This document shows positions 37,994 through 47,413 of a DNA stretch of 55,716 bases, piece by piece. How positions within the stretch are numbered: position 1 is the stretch's first letter; every line of letters begins with the position of its first letter. This DNA comes from Armatimonadota bacterium (GTDB taxonomy: Bacteria > Sysuimicrobiota > Sysuimicrobiia > Sysuimicrobiales > Sysuimicrobiaceae). A program made the translations under genes and the position numbers. Location: assembly GCA_025060455.1 (NCBI GenBank), contig JANXBY010000058.1, forward strand, positions 1 through 55,716, written 5' to 3'. Under the pieces are notes generated by a model. That model was not told where the DNA came from. It was given only the letters and a program-made list of their open reading frames with translations, and did not search any database.

Positions 37994-39367
37994 GTGGCGG
38001 CGGGCCGGTGGGTCTACACCGCAAAGACTCTGCCCCCGGGACGGCCCGGCCGGGCGGCGACCGACACACGGGCACAGAAACTGGAGGTGGCGGCAATTCT
38101 CGCGCTGGCAGAACTGGAAGCGAAAAACCTGACCGAGCTCCAGGAGATCGCCAAGGAGCTGAACATCCCCAACTATCGGCGCTACCGCAAGCAGGAGCTC
38201 ATCATGCGGATCCTGCAGGCGCAGACGGAGCAGTCAGGCCTGATGTTCCGCTCCGGCATCCTGGAGATCATGCCGGAAGGGTACGGGTTCCTGCGGACCA
38301 GCGGGTACCTGCCGGGCCCGGAGGACATCTACGTCTCCCCGTCCCAGATCAAGCGGTTCGGCCTGCGGGTGGGGGACGAGGTGCTGGGCCAGGTGCGACC
38401 TCCCAAGGACAACGAGAAGTACTACGCGCTGCTGCGGGTGGAGGCGGTGAACGGACTGGATCCCGAGCAGGCCCGCAACCGCCCGCACTTCGAGCAGCTC
38501 ACCCCGGTGTTCCCATATGAGCGCTTCCGCCTGGAGACCGGCAGCGACCTCACCACCCGGGTGGTGGACCTGTTCGCGCCCATCGGCAAGGGCCAGCGGG
38601 CCATGATCGTGTCCCCGCCCAAGGCGGGCAAGACCACCCTCCTCAAGAAGATCGGCCAGGCCATCGTGCAGAACCACCCCGAGGTGTACCTCATGGTGCT
38701 GCTGCTGGACGAGCGGCCGGAGGAGGTCACGGACATGCGGCGGTCCGTGGAGGCGGAGGTGGTGGCCAGCACCTTCGACCGGCCGCCGGAGGAGCACGTG
38801 CAGGTGGCGGACCTGGTCCTCGAGCGCGCCAAGCGCATCGTGGAGGGCAAGCGGGACGTGGTTATCCTCCTGGACAGCCTTACCCGGTTCGCCCGGGCCA
38901 ACAACCTGGTGATCCCACCTTCCGGCCGCACCCTGTCGGGAGGCCTGGACCCCGCGGCCCTGCACCGGCCCAAGCGCTTCTTCGGGGCCGCGCGCAAGAT
39001 CGAGGAGGGCGGCAGCCTGACCATCGTGGCCACCGCCCTGATCGACACCGGAAGCCGCATGGACGACATGATCTACGAGGAGTTCAAGGGCACGGGCAAC
39101 ATGGAGCTGCACCTGAACCGCAAGCTGCAGGAGCGCCGCACCTTCCCGGCCATCGACATCAAGATGTCGGGCACCCGCCGCGAGGAGCTCCTCCTGACGG
39201 AGGAGGAACTCCGGAAGGTGTGGGTGCTGCGGAAGTCCTTGGAGCAGCTGGACACCGTGGCCATGACCGAGCTCATCCTGGACCGCATGCGCAAGACCCC
39301 CAACAACGCCGCGTTTTTGCGGTCCATCGTGAAGTCCTCCGAAGAGGAGATCCGCGTGGGCTCGTAG
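37994..39367 (+). CDS. rho: Transcription termination factor Rho
   Basis: Up to 457 residues. The Rho N-terminal helical domain starts at [20 protein letters not shown]. The cold-shock-like RNA-binding domain has [20 protein letters not shown], Walker A is [15 protein letters not shown], and the ATPase core carries [14 protein letters not shown] and [21 protein letters not shown]. It is a hexameric RNA helicase that ends transcription. The start is uncertain: GTG 37994 gives an extra basic N-terminal stretch, GTG 38087 a more usual length (about 426 residues); neither has a well-spaced ribosome site. Confidence 0.95.
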   Translation: MAAGRWVYTAKTLPPGRPGRAATDTRAQKLEVAAILALAELEAKNLTELQEIAKELNIPNYRRYRKQELIMRILQAQTEQSGLMFRSGILEIMPEGYGFLRTSGYLPGPEDIYVSPSQIKRFGLRVGDEVLGQVRPPKDNEKYYALLRVEAVNGLDPEQARNRPHFEQLTPVFPYERFRLETGSDLTTRVVDLFAPIGKGQRAMIVSPPKAGKTTLLKKIGQAIVQNHPEVYLMVLLLDERPEEVTDMRRSVEAEVVASTFDRPPEEHVQVADLVLERAKRIVEGKRDVVILLDSLTRFARANNLVIPPSGRTLSGGLDPAALHRPKRFFGAARKIEEGGSLTIVATALIDTGSRMDDMIYEEFKGTGNMELHLNRKLQERRTFPAIDIKMSGTRREELLLTEEELRKVWVLRKSLEQLDTVAMTELILDRMRKTPNNAAFLRSIVKSSEEEIRVGS

Positions 39368-39445
39368 GCCAGCCAGCCCAGGCTTCTCTTCTATAGACCG
39401 ATGGCAAGCCCTCGGAACTCGTGCATTTGTTCCCGTAGATCGCGC

Positions 39446-39472
39446 TTGACAACCTAGCCTAATATCTATACG
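39446..39472 (+). promoter_or_regulatory. Sigma-70-type promoter before the M23 peptidase gene
   Basis: TTGACA (39446-39451) with TATACG (39467-39472) at 15-base spacing; TATCTA or CTATAC give alternative alignments. It lies in a locally AT-richer stretch unlike its surroundings. The transcript would have a leader of about 75 bases before the TTG start at 39553. No known riboswitch could be fitted to that leader. Confidence 0.65.
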
Positions 39473-39552
39473 TGCGCCTCTCTGACGGGCGTTAGGCGCT
39501 GCGGTTTTCGTCCAGGGCAAGACCTAAAGAACCCAGGCAACCGGGAGGGGCG

Positions 39553-40584
39553 TTGCACCGCGCCGCTTTCCGAGCGCTGGCTGTGTGCGCTGTGCTGGTG
39601 GTTCCAGGGCCGCGCACCGACCTCGGACATATTTCCCCGGACGCGCAGCAGGGGGCGTCCCGTTCGGTGGTGTTTACCCAGGTGAGCACCCCGCTGCTGC
39701 CGCAGGTGGTCCGGCCCCCCTCTTTCCTCACGAAGCCGACGGGGCTTCCGCTGCGCCCCGCAGGCTTGTCGGGCCAACGCGGAGTGAGCTCCCGTGCCGA
39801 CGCGCCCGCAAGCCGCCCAAGGCTTCCGGCCCCGGGTCCACAGGCGGCCCTGCGGTACACGGTGGTGGAAGGCGACAGCCTGTGGGCCATCGCGCGGCGG
39901 TTTGGGACCACGGTGGAGGTCATCGCCGCAGCCAACGGGATCTCCGAGGGGGACTTCCTGCGGCCCGGACAGACCCTGAGGATCCCCGCGGCCGCGAGCC
40001 GCGGGGCCCGGCAGGCGGCCGGGCTACCCACCTACACCGTCCGTAAGGGAGACACCCTATGGGCCATCGCCCTCAAAACGGGCGTGCGGGTGGAGGATCT
40101 GGCGGAGGCCAACGGGATCCAGGGTGACCGGCTGCGGGTGGGGCAGCGGCTGGTGATTCCCACGGGCTCTGTCACAAGACCACCGGCGGTCCGCGCCCTC
40201 CCGCGCACCCGTGCCGTGGTGGCGTACCTGTGGCCAGCCAGGGGGGTCGTCACGTCTCGTTTCGGGACGCGGTGGCGGAGTCACCACAGCGGCGTGGACA
40301 TCGCGGCGCCCAGAGGGACTCCCATCCGCGCGGCCCGGGACGGGCGGGTGGTCCGCGCGGGGTGGTACGGCGGATACGGGCTGGTGGTGGTGCTGGACCA
40401 CGGGGACGGCATGGAAACGTGGTACGGCCACGCGTCGGCGATCCTGGTCCGGGTGGGCCAGGTGGTGGAGCGGGGCCAGGTGATTGCCCGCGTGGGCTGT
40501 ACGGGCGCGTGTACAGGCCCCCACGTGCACTTCGAGGTGCGGGTCCGCGGCCAGCCGGTCAACCCTCTCCGGTACCTCCCGTAG
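39553..40584 (+). CDS. Secreted LysM-LysM-M23 peptidoglycan endopeptidase
   Basis: A 343-residue protein with a short N-terminal hydrophobic segment (signal peptide or anchor), a Pro-rich spacer and two LysM repeats ([20 protein letters not shown], about 100-145; [20 protein letters not shown], about 158-205). The C-terminal M23 peptidase domain has zinc ligands in [10 protein letters not shown] and [10 protein letters not shown]. It probably cleaves peptidoglycan cross-links during growth. The start is TTG, supported by GGGAGGGG just upstream. It sits between rho and DUF1385, where rpmE is found in many relatives. Confidence 0.92.
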   Translation: MHRAAFRALAVCAVLVVPGPRTDLGHISPDAQQGASRSVVFTQVSTPLLPQVVRPPSFLTKPTGLPLRPAGLSGQRGVSSRADAPASRPRLPAPGPQAALRYTVVEGDSLWAIARRFGTTVEVIAAANGISEGDFLRPGQTLRIPAAASRGARQAAGLPTYTVRKGDTLWAIALKTGVRVEDLAEANGIQGDRLRVGQRLVIPTGSVTRPPAVRALPRTRAVVAYLWPARGVVTSRFGTRWRSHHSGVDIAAPRGTPIRAARDGRVVRAGWYGGYGLVVVLDHGDGMETWYGHASAILVRVGQVVERGQVIARVGCTGACTGPHVHFEVRVRGQPVNPLRYLP

Positions 40585-40692
40585 CCTTCTTCGGCCGGAC
40601 GTCAGGTGCTGCCCGGGCTTTCGGGATGCGCCCGGAGCCCGCGGGCGTTGTGCGTGTCGGACGCCGGTTGGTGCGGACGTCGGCCGCTCCGG

Positions 40693-40698
40693 TAGGAT
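40693..40698 (+). promoter_or_regulatory. -10-like box TAGGAT, 6 bases before a GTG start
   Basis: TAGGAT-N6-GTG repeats the spacing found at 35591. TTGGTG (40668-40673) is a weak -35 at 19 bases. It suggests a leaderless message for the DUF1385 gene. Confidence 0.45.
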
Positions 40699-40704
40699 GG
40701 AAGC

Positions 40705-41598
40705 GTGGGCTCCTCGGCAAAGGCGGCCATCGGCGGGCAGGCGGTCCTGGAGGGTGTGATGATCCGCGGGCCGCACTGGGTCGGTACCGCGGTTCGGCGT
40801 CCGGACGGCGCCATCTCGGAAGAGGTGCTGTACCGCCCCAGCCTGCTGGTCCGTACCCGCTGGGCGCGGCTTCCCCTGGTGCGGGGCGTGGTGGTATTGT
40901 GGGAGGCCCTCGTGATCGGCACCCGGGCGCTGGTGTACTCTGCCAGCCAGGCTGTGGAGAGCGAGCTGGGCCGGCCTCTGTCCACACGGGAGGTGGGCCT
41001 CAGCCTGGGCCTGGGGCTGGGCCTGGCGGTCGGCCTGTTCTTCGTCCTGCCCACGGTGGTCGTCCGGTGGGTGGACCCGGGGTGGGGCGCTGTGGCGTTC
41101 AACGTGGCGGAAGGAGTCGTGCGCACGGCGGTGTTGGTGGCCTACGTGGGGGCGGTGGGCTTCCTGCCCGAGGTGCGGCGGGTGTTCATGTACCACGGAG
41201 CCGAGCACAAGGTGGTGAACGCGTGGGAGCAAGGGGTTCCCCTGGTGGTGGCGGAGGTGCAGAAGCAGAGCCGGTTCCACCCGCGCTGCGGCACTTCGTT
41301 CCTGCTGGTGGTGGTGCTGGTGGCGGTGGGGGTGTTCTCGTTACTGGGCAAACCACCGCTGCCGTGGCGGGTGGCCTCTCGGGTGCTCCTGGTGCCCGTG
41401 ATCGCGGGCGTGGCGTACGAGGTGGTCCGGGCGGGGGCGCGGCGCCGATGGCTGCGTCCCCTGCTGGCCCCCGGGATGTGGCTTCAGCGCCTGACGACCC
41501 GGGAGCCGGAGCCGCAGCAGGTGGAGGTGGCCATCCGGGCGCTGCGGGCGGTGCTGCAGCGGGAGGACACCGGCTCGTTGGAGCGGACGGTGGCATGA
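40705..41598 (+). CDS. DUF1385 family multi-pass membrane protein
   Basis: A 297-residue membrane protein. The N-terminus [17 protein letters not shown] and the central [16 protein letters not shown] and [10 protein letters not shown] are the diagnostic DUF1385 motifs. About four hydrophobic segments lie at about 50-75, 100-120, 130-160 and 200-245. The conserved His, Glu and Cys residues suggest a metal or cofactor site, but the function is unknown. It is typically found beside prfA, as here. No ribosome site precedes the GTG. Its stop overlaps prfA (ATGA). Confidence 0.9.
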   Translation: MGSSAKAAIGGQAVLEGVMIRGPHWVGTAVRRPDGAISEEVLYRPSLLVRTRWARLPLVRGVVVLWEALVIGTRALVYSASQAVESELGRPLSTREVGLSLGLGLGLAVGLFFVLPTVVVRWVDPGWGAVAFNVAEGVVRTAVLVAYVGAVGFLPEVRRVFMYHGAEHKVVNAWEQGVPLVVAEVQKQSRFHPRCGTSFLLVVVLVAVGVFSLLGKPPLPWRVASRVLLVPVIAGVAYEVVRAGARRRWLRPLLAPGMWLQRLTTREPEPQQVEVAIRALRAVLQREDTGSLERTVA

Positions 41599-42686
41599 TG
41601 AGGGACACGCAGGGACTGCTGGAGGAACGGGTCGCGCGCGTGGAGCGGCGGTACGAAGAACTCGGCCAGCTGCTGGGGGACCCGTCCGTCCTGCAGGATC
41701 CCTCCCGGTACCGGGAGCTGGCCAAGAAGTACGCGGACCTGGAGGAAGTGGTACAGCGGGCCAGGACCCTGCGCCAGGTGGAGGCGCAGCGGGCCCAGGC
41801 GCAGGCGCTCCTGCAGGACCCGGACCCTGCCCTGCGGGAGCTGGCGGCCCAGGAGCTGGAGGAGCTCGACCGACGCCGGCAGGCCCTGCGGTCGGAGCTG
41901 GAGGAGCTGCTGGCTCCCAAGGATCCATACGACGACCGCAACATCTTCCTGGAGATCCGGCCCGCGGCGGGCGGGGAGGAAGCCGCGCTGTTCGCCGCGG
42001 ACCTGCTTCGCATGTACACCCGGTACGCGGAGCGGCACGGCTGGAAGGTGGAGGTGCTGGACCTGAGCCCCTCCGACCTGGGGGGCGTGAAGTCCGCCAC
42101 CTTGAGCATCGCGGGCAAGGGTGCGTACAGCCGGCTGAAGTTTGAAAGCGGCGTCCACCGGGTCCAGCGGGTCCCCGTCACCGAGGCGGCGGGCCGCATC
42201 CACACCTCCACGGCCACGGTGGCGGTGCTGCCGGAAGCGGAGGAGGTCGAGGTGGAGATCCGGCCGGAGGAGCTGGAGGTAGACACCTTCCGAGCCGGCG
42301 GGGCGGGCGGCCAGAACGTGAACAAGGTGGAGACCGCGGTTCGGATCAAGCACCTTCCCACGGGGATCGTGGTTACCTGCCAGGACGAGCGGTCTCAGCA
42401 CCAGAACCGGGAGAAGGCCCTGCGGGTCCTGCGGGCGCACCTCCTGGAGCTGCGGCGGCGCGAGCAGCAGGAGCGCATCGCGGCCACCCGCCGGCAGCAG
42501 GTGGGCAGCGGCGAGCGCAGCGAGAAGATCCGAACCTACAACTTCCCCCAGAACCGGGTCACCGACCACCGCATCGGGCTCACCCTGCACCGGCTGGACG
42601 CGGTCCTGGACGGGGAGTTGGACCCCATCGTGGACGCCCTGACCGCCCACGCGCGCGGAGAGGCGGAGCGGGTCGCGGCCCGCTGA
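41595..42686 (+). CDS. prfA: Peptide chain release factor 1
   Basis: A 363-residue RF1. The codon-recognition loop reads [19 protein letters not shown] (PxT type, specific for UAA/UAG). The peptidyl-tRNA hydrolysis motif GGQ is in [18 protein letters not shown]. The C-terminus [17 protein letters not shown] is canonical. The ATG at 41595 overlaps the DUF1385 stop; a second ATG follows at once. prmC, whose product methylates the GGQ glutamine, begins 4 bases downstream. Confidence 0.97.
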   Translation: MMRDTQGLLEERVARVERRYEELGQLLGDPSVLQDPSRYRELAKKYADLEEVVQRARTLRQVEAQRAQAQALLQDPDPALRELAAQELEELDRRRQALRSELEELLAPKDPYDDRNIFLEIRPAAGGEEAALFAADLLRMYTRYAERHGWKVEVLDLSPSDLGGVKSATLSIAGKGAYSRLKFESGVHRVQRVPVTEAAGRIHTSTATVAVLPEAEEVEVEIRPEELEVDTFRAGGAGGQNVNKVETAVRIKHLPTGIVVTCQDERSQHQNREKALRVLRAHLLELRRREQQERIAATRRQQVGSGERSEKIRTYNFPQNRVTDHRIGLTLHRLDAVLDGELDPIVDALTAHARGEAERVAAR

Positions 42687-42690
42687 CGAA

Positions 42691-43575
42691 ATGCGGCGAG
42701 ATGGGGCGGGAGCACCGCGAACCCTGCGCGAGGCGTACTTGCAGGGCCGGGAACACCTGGCGGCCTGCGGGGTCCCCGCGGCCGCCCTGGAGGCGGAGGT
42801 GCTGCTGCGCCACGCGCTGGGGGTGGACCGGGCGCAGCTGTACGCGCGCTGGCCGCAGCCCGTGGACGAGGGGGCCTGGGCGCGGTACTTGGCGCTGCTG
42901 GAGCAGCGCGCCGCCGGGAAACCTGTCGCCTACCTGGTGGGCGAGCGGGAGTTCTTCGGGATTCCCCTGTACGTGGACCACCGCGTGCTAGTGCCCAGAC
43001 CTGAAACCGAGTGGTTGGTGGAGGTGGCGTTGCTGCACACCCGGGAGGTGGACTCTCCCGTGTACGTGGACGTGGGGACCGGTAGCGGGGCGGTGGCGGT
43101 GGCCCTGGCGGTGCAGCGCCCCGACGCAACCGTCTACGCCACCGACGTGTCCTCCGAAGCCCTCGCGGTGGCCGAGGCCAACGCACACCGGCACAGGGTT
43201 TCCGCCCGCCTGCGGCTTCGCGAGGGCGACGCGCTGGTGCCCTTGCAGGAGGAGGGCGTACGGGCCCACGTGGTGGTGAGCAACCCCCCGTACGTCCCAC
43301 CCCACGCCCGGGCCGAGCTCCCGCCGGAGGTCCTGGCGGAGCCGGAGGTGGCGGTGTTCGCCCCGGGGCCGAGGGGGGTGGAGCTGCACGAACGCATCGC
43401 GGACCAGGCGCGCGAGGTCCTACACGAGGGAGGGCTGTTGGCGTTGGAGGTGGCGGCCAAATGGGACCAGGCCATGCAGGTGGCGGCCTACCTGGAGGCC
43501 GCCGGGTACCGAGCGGTTCGGGTCGTGCAGGACCTGGCGGGGTTGGACCGGGTGGTGGTGGGGCTGTGGCGCTGA
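42691..43575 (+). CDS. prmC: Release factor glutamine N5-methyltransferase PrmC
   Basis: A 294-residue SAM-dependent methyltransferase. An N-terminal helical domain recognises RF1. VPRPETEWLVE, the SAM motif YVDVGTGSGAVAVALA and the catalytic NPPYVPP are all present. It methylates the Gln of the GGQ motif in release factors, including the PrfA encoded immediately upstream. Confidence 0.95.
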   Translation: MRRDGAGAPRTLREAYLQGREHLAACGVPAAALEAEVLLRHALGVDRAQLYARWPQPVDEGAWARYLALLEQRAAGKPVAYLVGEREFFGIPLYVDHRVLVPRPETEWLVEVALLHTREVDSPVYVDVGTGSGAVAVALAVQRPDATVYATDVSSEALAVAEANAHRHRVSARLRLREGDALVPLQEEGVRAHVVVSNPPYVPPHARAELPPEVLAEPEVAVFAPGPRGVELHERIADQAREVLHEGGLLALEVAAKWDQAMQVAAYLEAAGYRAVRVVQDLAGLDRVVVGLWR

Positions 43576-43641
43576 GCGGTGGAGGTTGCGGGTGTGGAGG
43601 GGCGGCCGTACAGTGGGCTCGAGGCTGACGGAGGAAGCGCG

Positions 43642-44313
43642 ATGGCAGAACTCCTGTTGAACCCGGTGGTGGTGCTGCGGGTGGATCCGGAAGCTCCGGC
43701 CCCGAGGCGGGCCGTGGAGGCGCTGCGGGCGGGTGAGGTGGTGGTGTACCCCACCGACACGGTGTACGGGCTGGGTTGCGACGCCACCAACGCCCGCGCC
43801 GTCCGGCGGGTGTTCGAGATCAAGGGGCGTCCGCCGGACCAACCCGTGCCCGTGCTGCTGGCGGACGCACATCAGGCGGTGGAGCTGGCGGCGATCCCGG
43901 AGGGGGCCCGCCGCCTGATGCGGCGTTTTTGGCCAGGCCCACTCACCCTGGTGTTGCCTTCCCGGGGCGTGGTGGCGGACCTGGTCACCGCGGGCACGGG
44001 GACCGTGGGCCTGCGAGTACCGGACCACCCGGTGCCGCGGGCGCTGGTGCGGGCGTGCGGGTTCCCCCTGGTGGGGACCAGTGCCAACTCCACGGGCAAG
44101 CCCGCGCCCGTGACGGTGGCGCAGGTGCTCTCAGACCTGGACGGACGCGTGGGGCTGGTGCTGGACGGTGGGCGGCTGGCGGGTCGGCCGTCCACCGTGG
44201 TGGACTGCACCGGCGACCGGCCCCGTCTGGTGCGGCCGGGGCCCATCCCCGCGGAGCTGATCGAGCGCGTGTGGGCGGAGGGGCAGGTGGAGGTGGTCTC
44301 CGCCGCGAAGTAG
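43642..44313 (+). CDS. L-threonylcarbamoyladenylate synthase (Sua5/YwlC/TsaC)
   Basis: A 223-residue YrdC-fold protein. VVYPTDTVYGLGCDATNARAV, KGRPPDQPVPVLLAD, WPGPLTLVLPS and LVGTSANSTGKPA are the conserved motifs. It makes threonylcarbamoyl-AMP for the t6A modification of tRNA. The C-terminal Sua5 domain is absent. The ATG at 43642 has GGAGGAA upstream; TACAGT at 43609-43614 could be its -10 box. An open frame back to 43579 offers GTG alternatives. Confidence 0.94.
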   Translation: MAELLLNPVVVLRVDPEAPAPRRAVEALRAGEVVVYPTDTVYGLGCDATNARAVRRVFEIKGRPPDQPVPVLLADAHQAVELAAIPEGARRLMRRFWPGPLTLVLPSRGVVADLVTAGTGTVGLRVPDHPVPRALVRACGFPLVGTSANSTGKPAPVTVAQVLSDLDGRVGLVLDGGRLAGRPSTVVDCTGDRPRLVRPGPIPAELIERVWAEGQVEVVSAAK

Positions 44314-44323
44314 TCCGTGGGCC

Positions 44324-44776
44324 GTGCGCATCGCCATCGCCAGCGACCACGCGGGCTACGCCCTCAAGGAGGAGGTGAAACGGTTCGTCCAGGAGCTGGG
44401 GCATGAGGTCCGGGACTTCGGCACCCATAGCCCGGAGCCGGTTGATTACCCGGACTTCGTGGTCCCGGCCGCGGAGGCGGTGGCGCGGGGTGAGTGCGAC
44501 CTCGGCATCGTGCTGGGCGGCAGCGGGAACGGGGAAGCCATGGCCGCTAACAAGGTGCCCGGCGTGCGCTGCGCGGTGTGCTGGGAGTCCTACACCGCCC
44601 GGATGGCCCGGCAGCACAACGACGCCAACGTGCTTTCCCTGGGTGCTCGGGTGATCGGGCCCGAACTGGCCCGGGAGATCGTCCGGACGTGGCTGGAGGC
44701 CCGATACGAGGGCGGCCGGCACGACCGCCGCCTGGCGAAGATCCGGGCCGTGGAGCAGAAGTATGGGAGGGGGTGA
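44324..44776 (+). CDS. rpiB: Ribose-5-phosphate isomerase B
   Basis: A 150-residue RpiB/LacAB-family enzyme. [19 protein letters not shown], the active-site region [33 protein letters not shown], and [24 protein letters not shown] are typical. The usual active-site Cys of the GxCGTG loop is replaced in this protein by GGSGNG, as in actinobacterial-type RpiB, which uses Glu instead. It interconverts ribose-5- and ribulose-5-phosphate. It starts with GTG 10 bases after sua5, with no clear ribosome site. Confidence 0.94.
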   Translation: MRIAIASDHAGYALKEEVKRFVQELGHEVRDFGTHSPEPVDYPDFVVPAAEAVARGECDLGIVLGGSGNGEAMAANKVPGVRCAVCWESYTARMARQHNDANVLSLGARVIGPELAREIVRTWLEARYEGGRHDRRLAKIRAVEQKYGRG

Positions 44777-44783
44777 ACCCGCC

Positions 44784-46058
44784 ATGCTGGAGTTCCTGCT
44801 GCGACAGGACCCCCAGGTGGCCGACGCCATCGTCCGGGACATCGAGCGGCAGCAGAGCCGCATCAACCTCATCGCGTCGGAGAACTACGCCAGCCGCGCG
44901 GTGCTGGAGGCGCAGGGCAGCGTGCTGACCAACAAGTACGCCGAGGGATATCCCGGACGCCGCTACTACGGCGGTTGCGAGTTCGTGGACGTGGTGGAGC
45001 GGCTGGCCATCGAGCGGGCCAAGGCCCTGTTCGGAGCGGAGCACGTGAACGTCCAGCCCCATTCAGGCTCCCAGGCGAACTTCGCGGCCTACTTCGCGGT
45101 GCTACAGCCCGGGGACAAGATTCTGGCCATGAGCCTGGCCCACGGCGGCCACCTGACCCACGGCAGTCCGGTGAACTTCTCCGGCCAGTTGTTTCAGGTG
45201 ATCCCGTACGGGGTGGACCCGAAGACGGAACGGCTGGACTACGACCAGTTGCGCCGGCTGGCTCAGGACCACCGGCCGCGGATGATCGTGGCGGGAGCCA
45301 CCGCCTACCCGCGCCACTTCGACTTCCCGCGGCTGCGGGAGATCGCCGACGAGGTGGGCGCGTACCTCCTCGTGGACATGGCCCACTTCGCGGGGCTGGT
45401 GGCGGGCAAGGTCCACCCGGACCCGGTGCCGTACGCGCACCTGGTCACCTCCACCACCCACAAGACCCTCCGGGGTCCCCGGTCGGGGATGATCCTTTGC
45501 AAGGAGGAGCTGGCGAAGGCGGTGGACCGCGCGGTGTTCCCCTTCTCCCAAGGTGGCCCCCTCATGCACGTCATCGCGGCCAAGGCCGTGTGCTTCCAGG
45601 AGGCGTCCACCCCGGCCTTCCGGGCCTACGCGGCCCAGGTGGTCCGGAACGCCCAGGCGCTGGCGGAGGAGCTGCAGCGACACGGTTTCCACATCACCTC
45701 CGGCGGAACCGACAACCACCTGATGCTGGTAGACCTCCGAAGCAAGGGGCTCACCGGAAAGGCCGCGGAGGAGGCCCTGGGGCAGGCCCACATCGTGGTG
45801 AACAAGAACATGGTGCCCTTCGACCCGCAGAAGCCCACGGTGACCAGCGGGATCCGGATCGGCACCCCCGCGGTCACTACCCGCGGGATGAAGGAGGACG
45901 AGATGCGGCAGATCGGCCGGTGGATGGCGCAGGTGCTGAACGCGCCGGACGACGCCGTCATCCAGGCCCGGGTCCGGGGCGAGGTGCACGAGCTGTGCAA
46001 GAGCTTTCCCATCTACGCGGAAGAGGACGTCCCGAAGCCGACCGCAGCCCGCACGTAG
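44784..46058 (+). CDS. glyA: Serine hydroxymethyltransferase
   Basis: A 424-residue PLP enzyme. The N-terminal [40 protein letters not shown], and the PLP-lysine segment [19 protein letters not shown] are diagnostic. It converts serine and tetrahydrofolate to glycine and methylene-tetrahydrofolate. The ATG at 44784 is preferred over 44763 because GGGAGGGGG lies about 8 bases before it and homology starts there. Confidence 0.97.
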   Translation: MLEFLLRQDPQVADAIVRDIERQQSRINLIASENYASRAVLEAQGSVLTNKYAEGYPGRRYYGGCEFVDVVERLAIERAKALFGAEHVNVQPHSGSQANFAAYFAVLQPGDKILAMSLAHGGHLTHGSPVNFSGQLFQVIPYGVDPKTERLDYDQLRRLAQDHRPRMIVAGATAYPRHFDFPRLREIADEVGAYLLVDMAHFAGLVAGKVHPDPVPYAHLVTSTTHKTLRGPRSGMILCKEELAKAVDRAVFPFSQGGPLMHVIAAKAVCFQEASTPAFRAYAAQVVRNAQALAEELQRHGFHITSGGTDNHLMLVDLRSKGLTGKAAEEALGQAHIVVNKNMVPFDPQKPTVTSGIRIGTPAVTTRGMKEDEMRQIGRWMAQVLNAPDDAVIQARVRGEVHELCKSFPIYAEEDVPKPTAART

Positions 46059-46068
46059 GGGGTGTGCT

Positions 46069-46698
<630 letters not shown>

Positions 46699-46699
46699 C

Positions 46700-47188
46700 G
46701 TGAGCCGGCCCGGGTGGGACGACTACTTCATGAGTCTGGCGGCCCTGGCCGCCACCCGATCCACCTGCCTCCGCCGCCGGGTGGGCGCCGTGGTGGTGAA
46801 GGACCGCATGGTGCTGTCCACGGGCTACAACGACACCCCCCGCGGCCTCCGGAACTGCGGGGAGGGAGGGTGCGCGCGCTGCGCGGGGGACGCTCCCCCG
46901 GGGACCGGACACGACACCTGCCTGTGCATCCACGCGGAGCAGAACGCCATTCTGCAAGCTGCCTACCACGGCGTCGCGGTCGCGGGAGGTACCCTCTACT
47001 GCACCCACCAGCCGTGCCTCGCGTGTGCGAAGATCATCGCGAACGTGGGCATCGTACGGGTCGTCTACGGAGGAGCGTACCCGGACCCCTTCGCGTGGCG
47101 GCTGCTGGAAGACGCCAAGGTGGAGTTGGTGCAGTACCGGGGTGCCCTGGGCGCTCTGCATCTCGCCGCTCCGCCGGCAGGTGGCTGA
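46700..47188 (+). CDS. dCMP/cytidine deaminase (ComEB type)
   Basis: A 162-residue zinc deaminase. The Zn ligand and catalytic Glu lie in CIHAEQNAILQAA and the two Cys ligands in THQPCLACAKII. An additional Cys-rich insertion (NCGEGGCARC) is typical of dCMP deaminases, which make dUMP for thymidylate synthesis. The GTG start lies 1 base after the upp stop. It is the end of the rho-to-deaminase block. Confidence 0.93.
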   Translation: MSRPGWDDYFMSLAALAATRSTCLRRRVGAVVVKDRMVLSTGYNDTPRGLRNCGEGGCARCAGDAPPGTGHDTCLCIHAEQNAILQAAYHGVAVAGGTLYCTHQPCLACAKIIANVGIVRVVYGGAYPDPFAWRLLEDAKVELVQYRGALGALHLAAPPAGG

Positions 47189-47231
47189 AGGCGCCGCCGA
47201 CCAGACCCTGCCGCCACCTCGCGGAGGGTGA

Positions 47232-47246
47232 GACACCGGCGGTGTC
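47232..47246. terminator. Small GC hairpin after the dCMP deaminase gene
   Basis: GACACC-GGC-GGTGTC forms a 6-bp stem with a 3-base loop, 44 bases after the stop codon. No T-tract follows. It may mark the 3' end of the upp-deaminase message. The rest of 47189-47327 shows no gene. Confidence 0.3.
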
Positions 47247-47328
47247 GGCCCGCCGCCATGGGGCCGGCGACGTTTGGGCGATGCCCGAGCGGGTCTGGCC
47301 TCTCGCCACGCTCAGGGACACAGCTCGT

Positions 47329-47367
47329 TTTATCAGGTCTTAACCAAGCCGTGCACTCCAGTTAACA
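47329..47367 (+). promoter_or_regulatory. Pho-box-like array of four 6-base repeats at 11-base spacing
   Basis: TTTATC, TTAACC, GTGCAC and TTAACA begin at 47329, 47340, 47351 and 47362, each separated by exactly 5 bases. This matches the TT(A/T/C)A(C/T)A repeat arrangement bound by PhoP in Bacillus; the third repeat is degenerate. The array ends 10 bases before a weak TACCGG -10 position, an activator-type geometry. It lies 46 bases before the phoX ATG. Confidence 0.7.
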
Positions 47368-47413
47368 CGGCCGGAGTACCGGAGTCCCGGACTCTCTGGC
47401 AGGAGGTCAGCGG

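Noticed and set aside
39479-39552. Possible c-di-AMP or c-di-GMP riboswitch in the leader of the LysM/M23 gene
   Set aside because: Such riboswitches often control wall hydrolases, but the conserved core sequences and stems could not be found and the leader is short.
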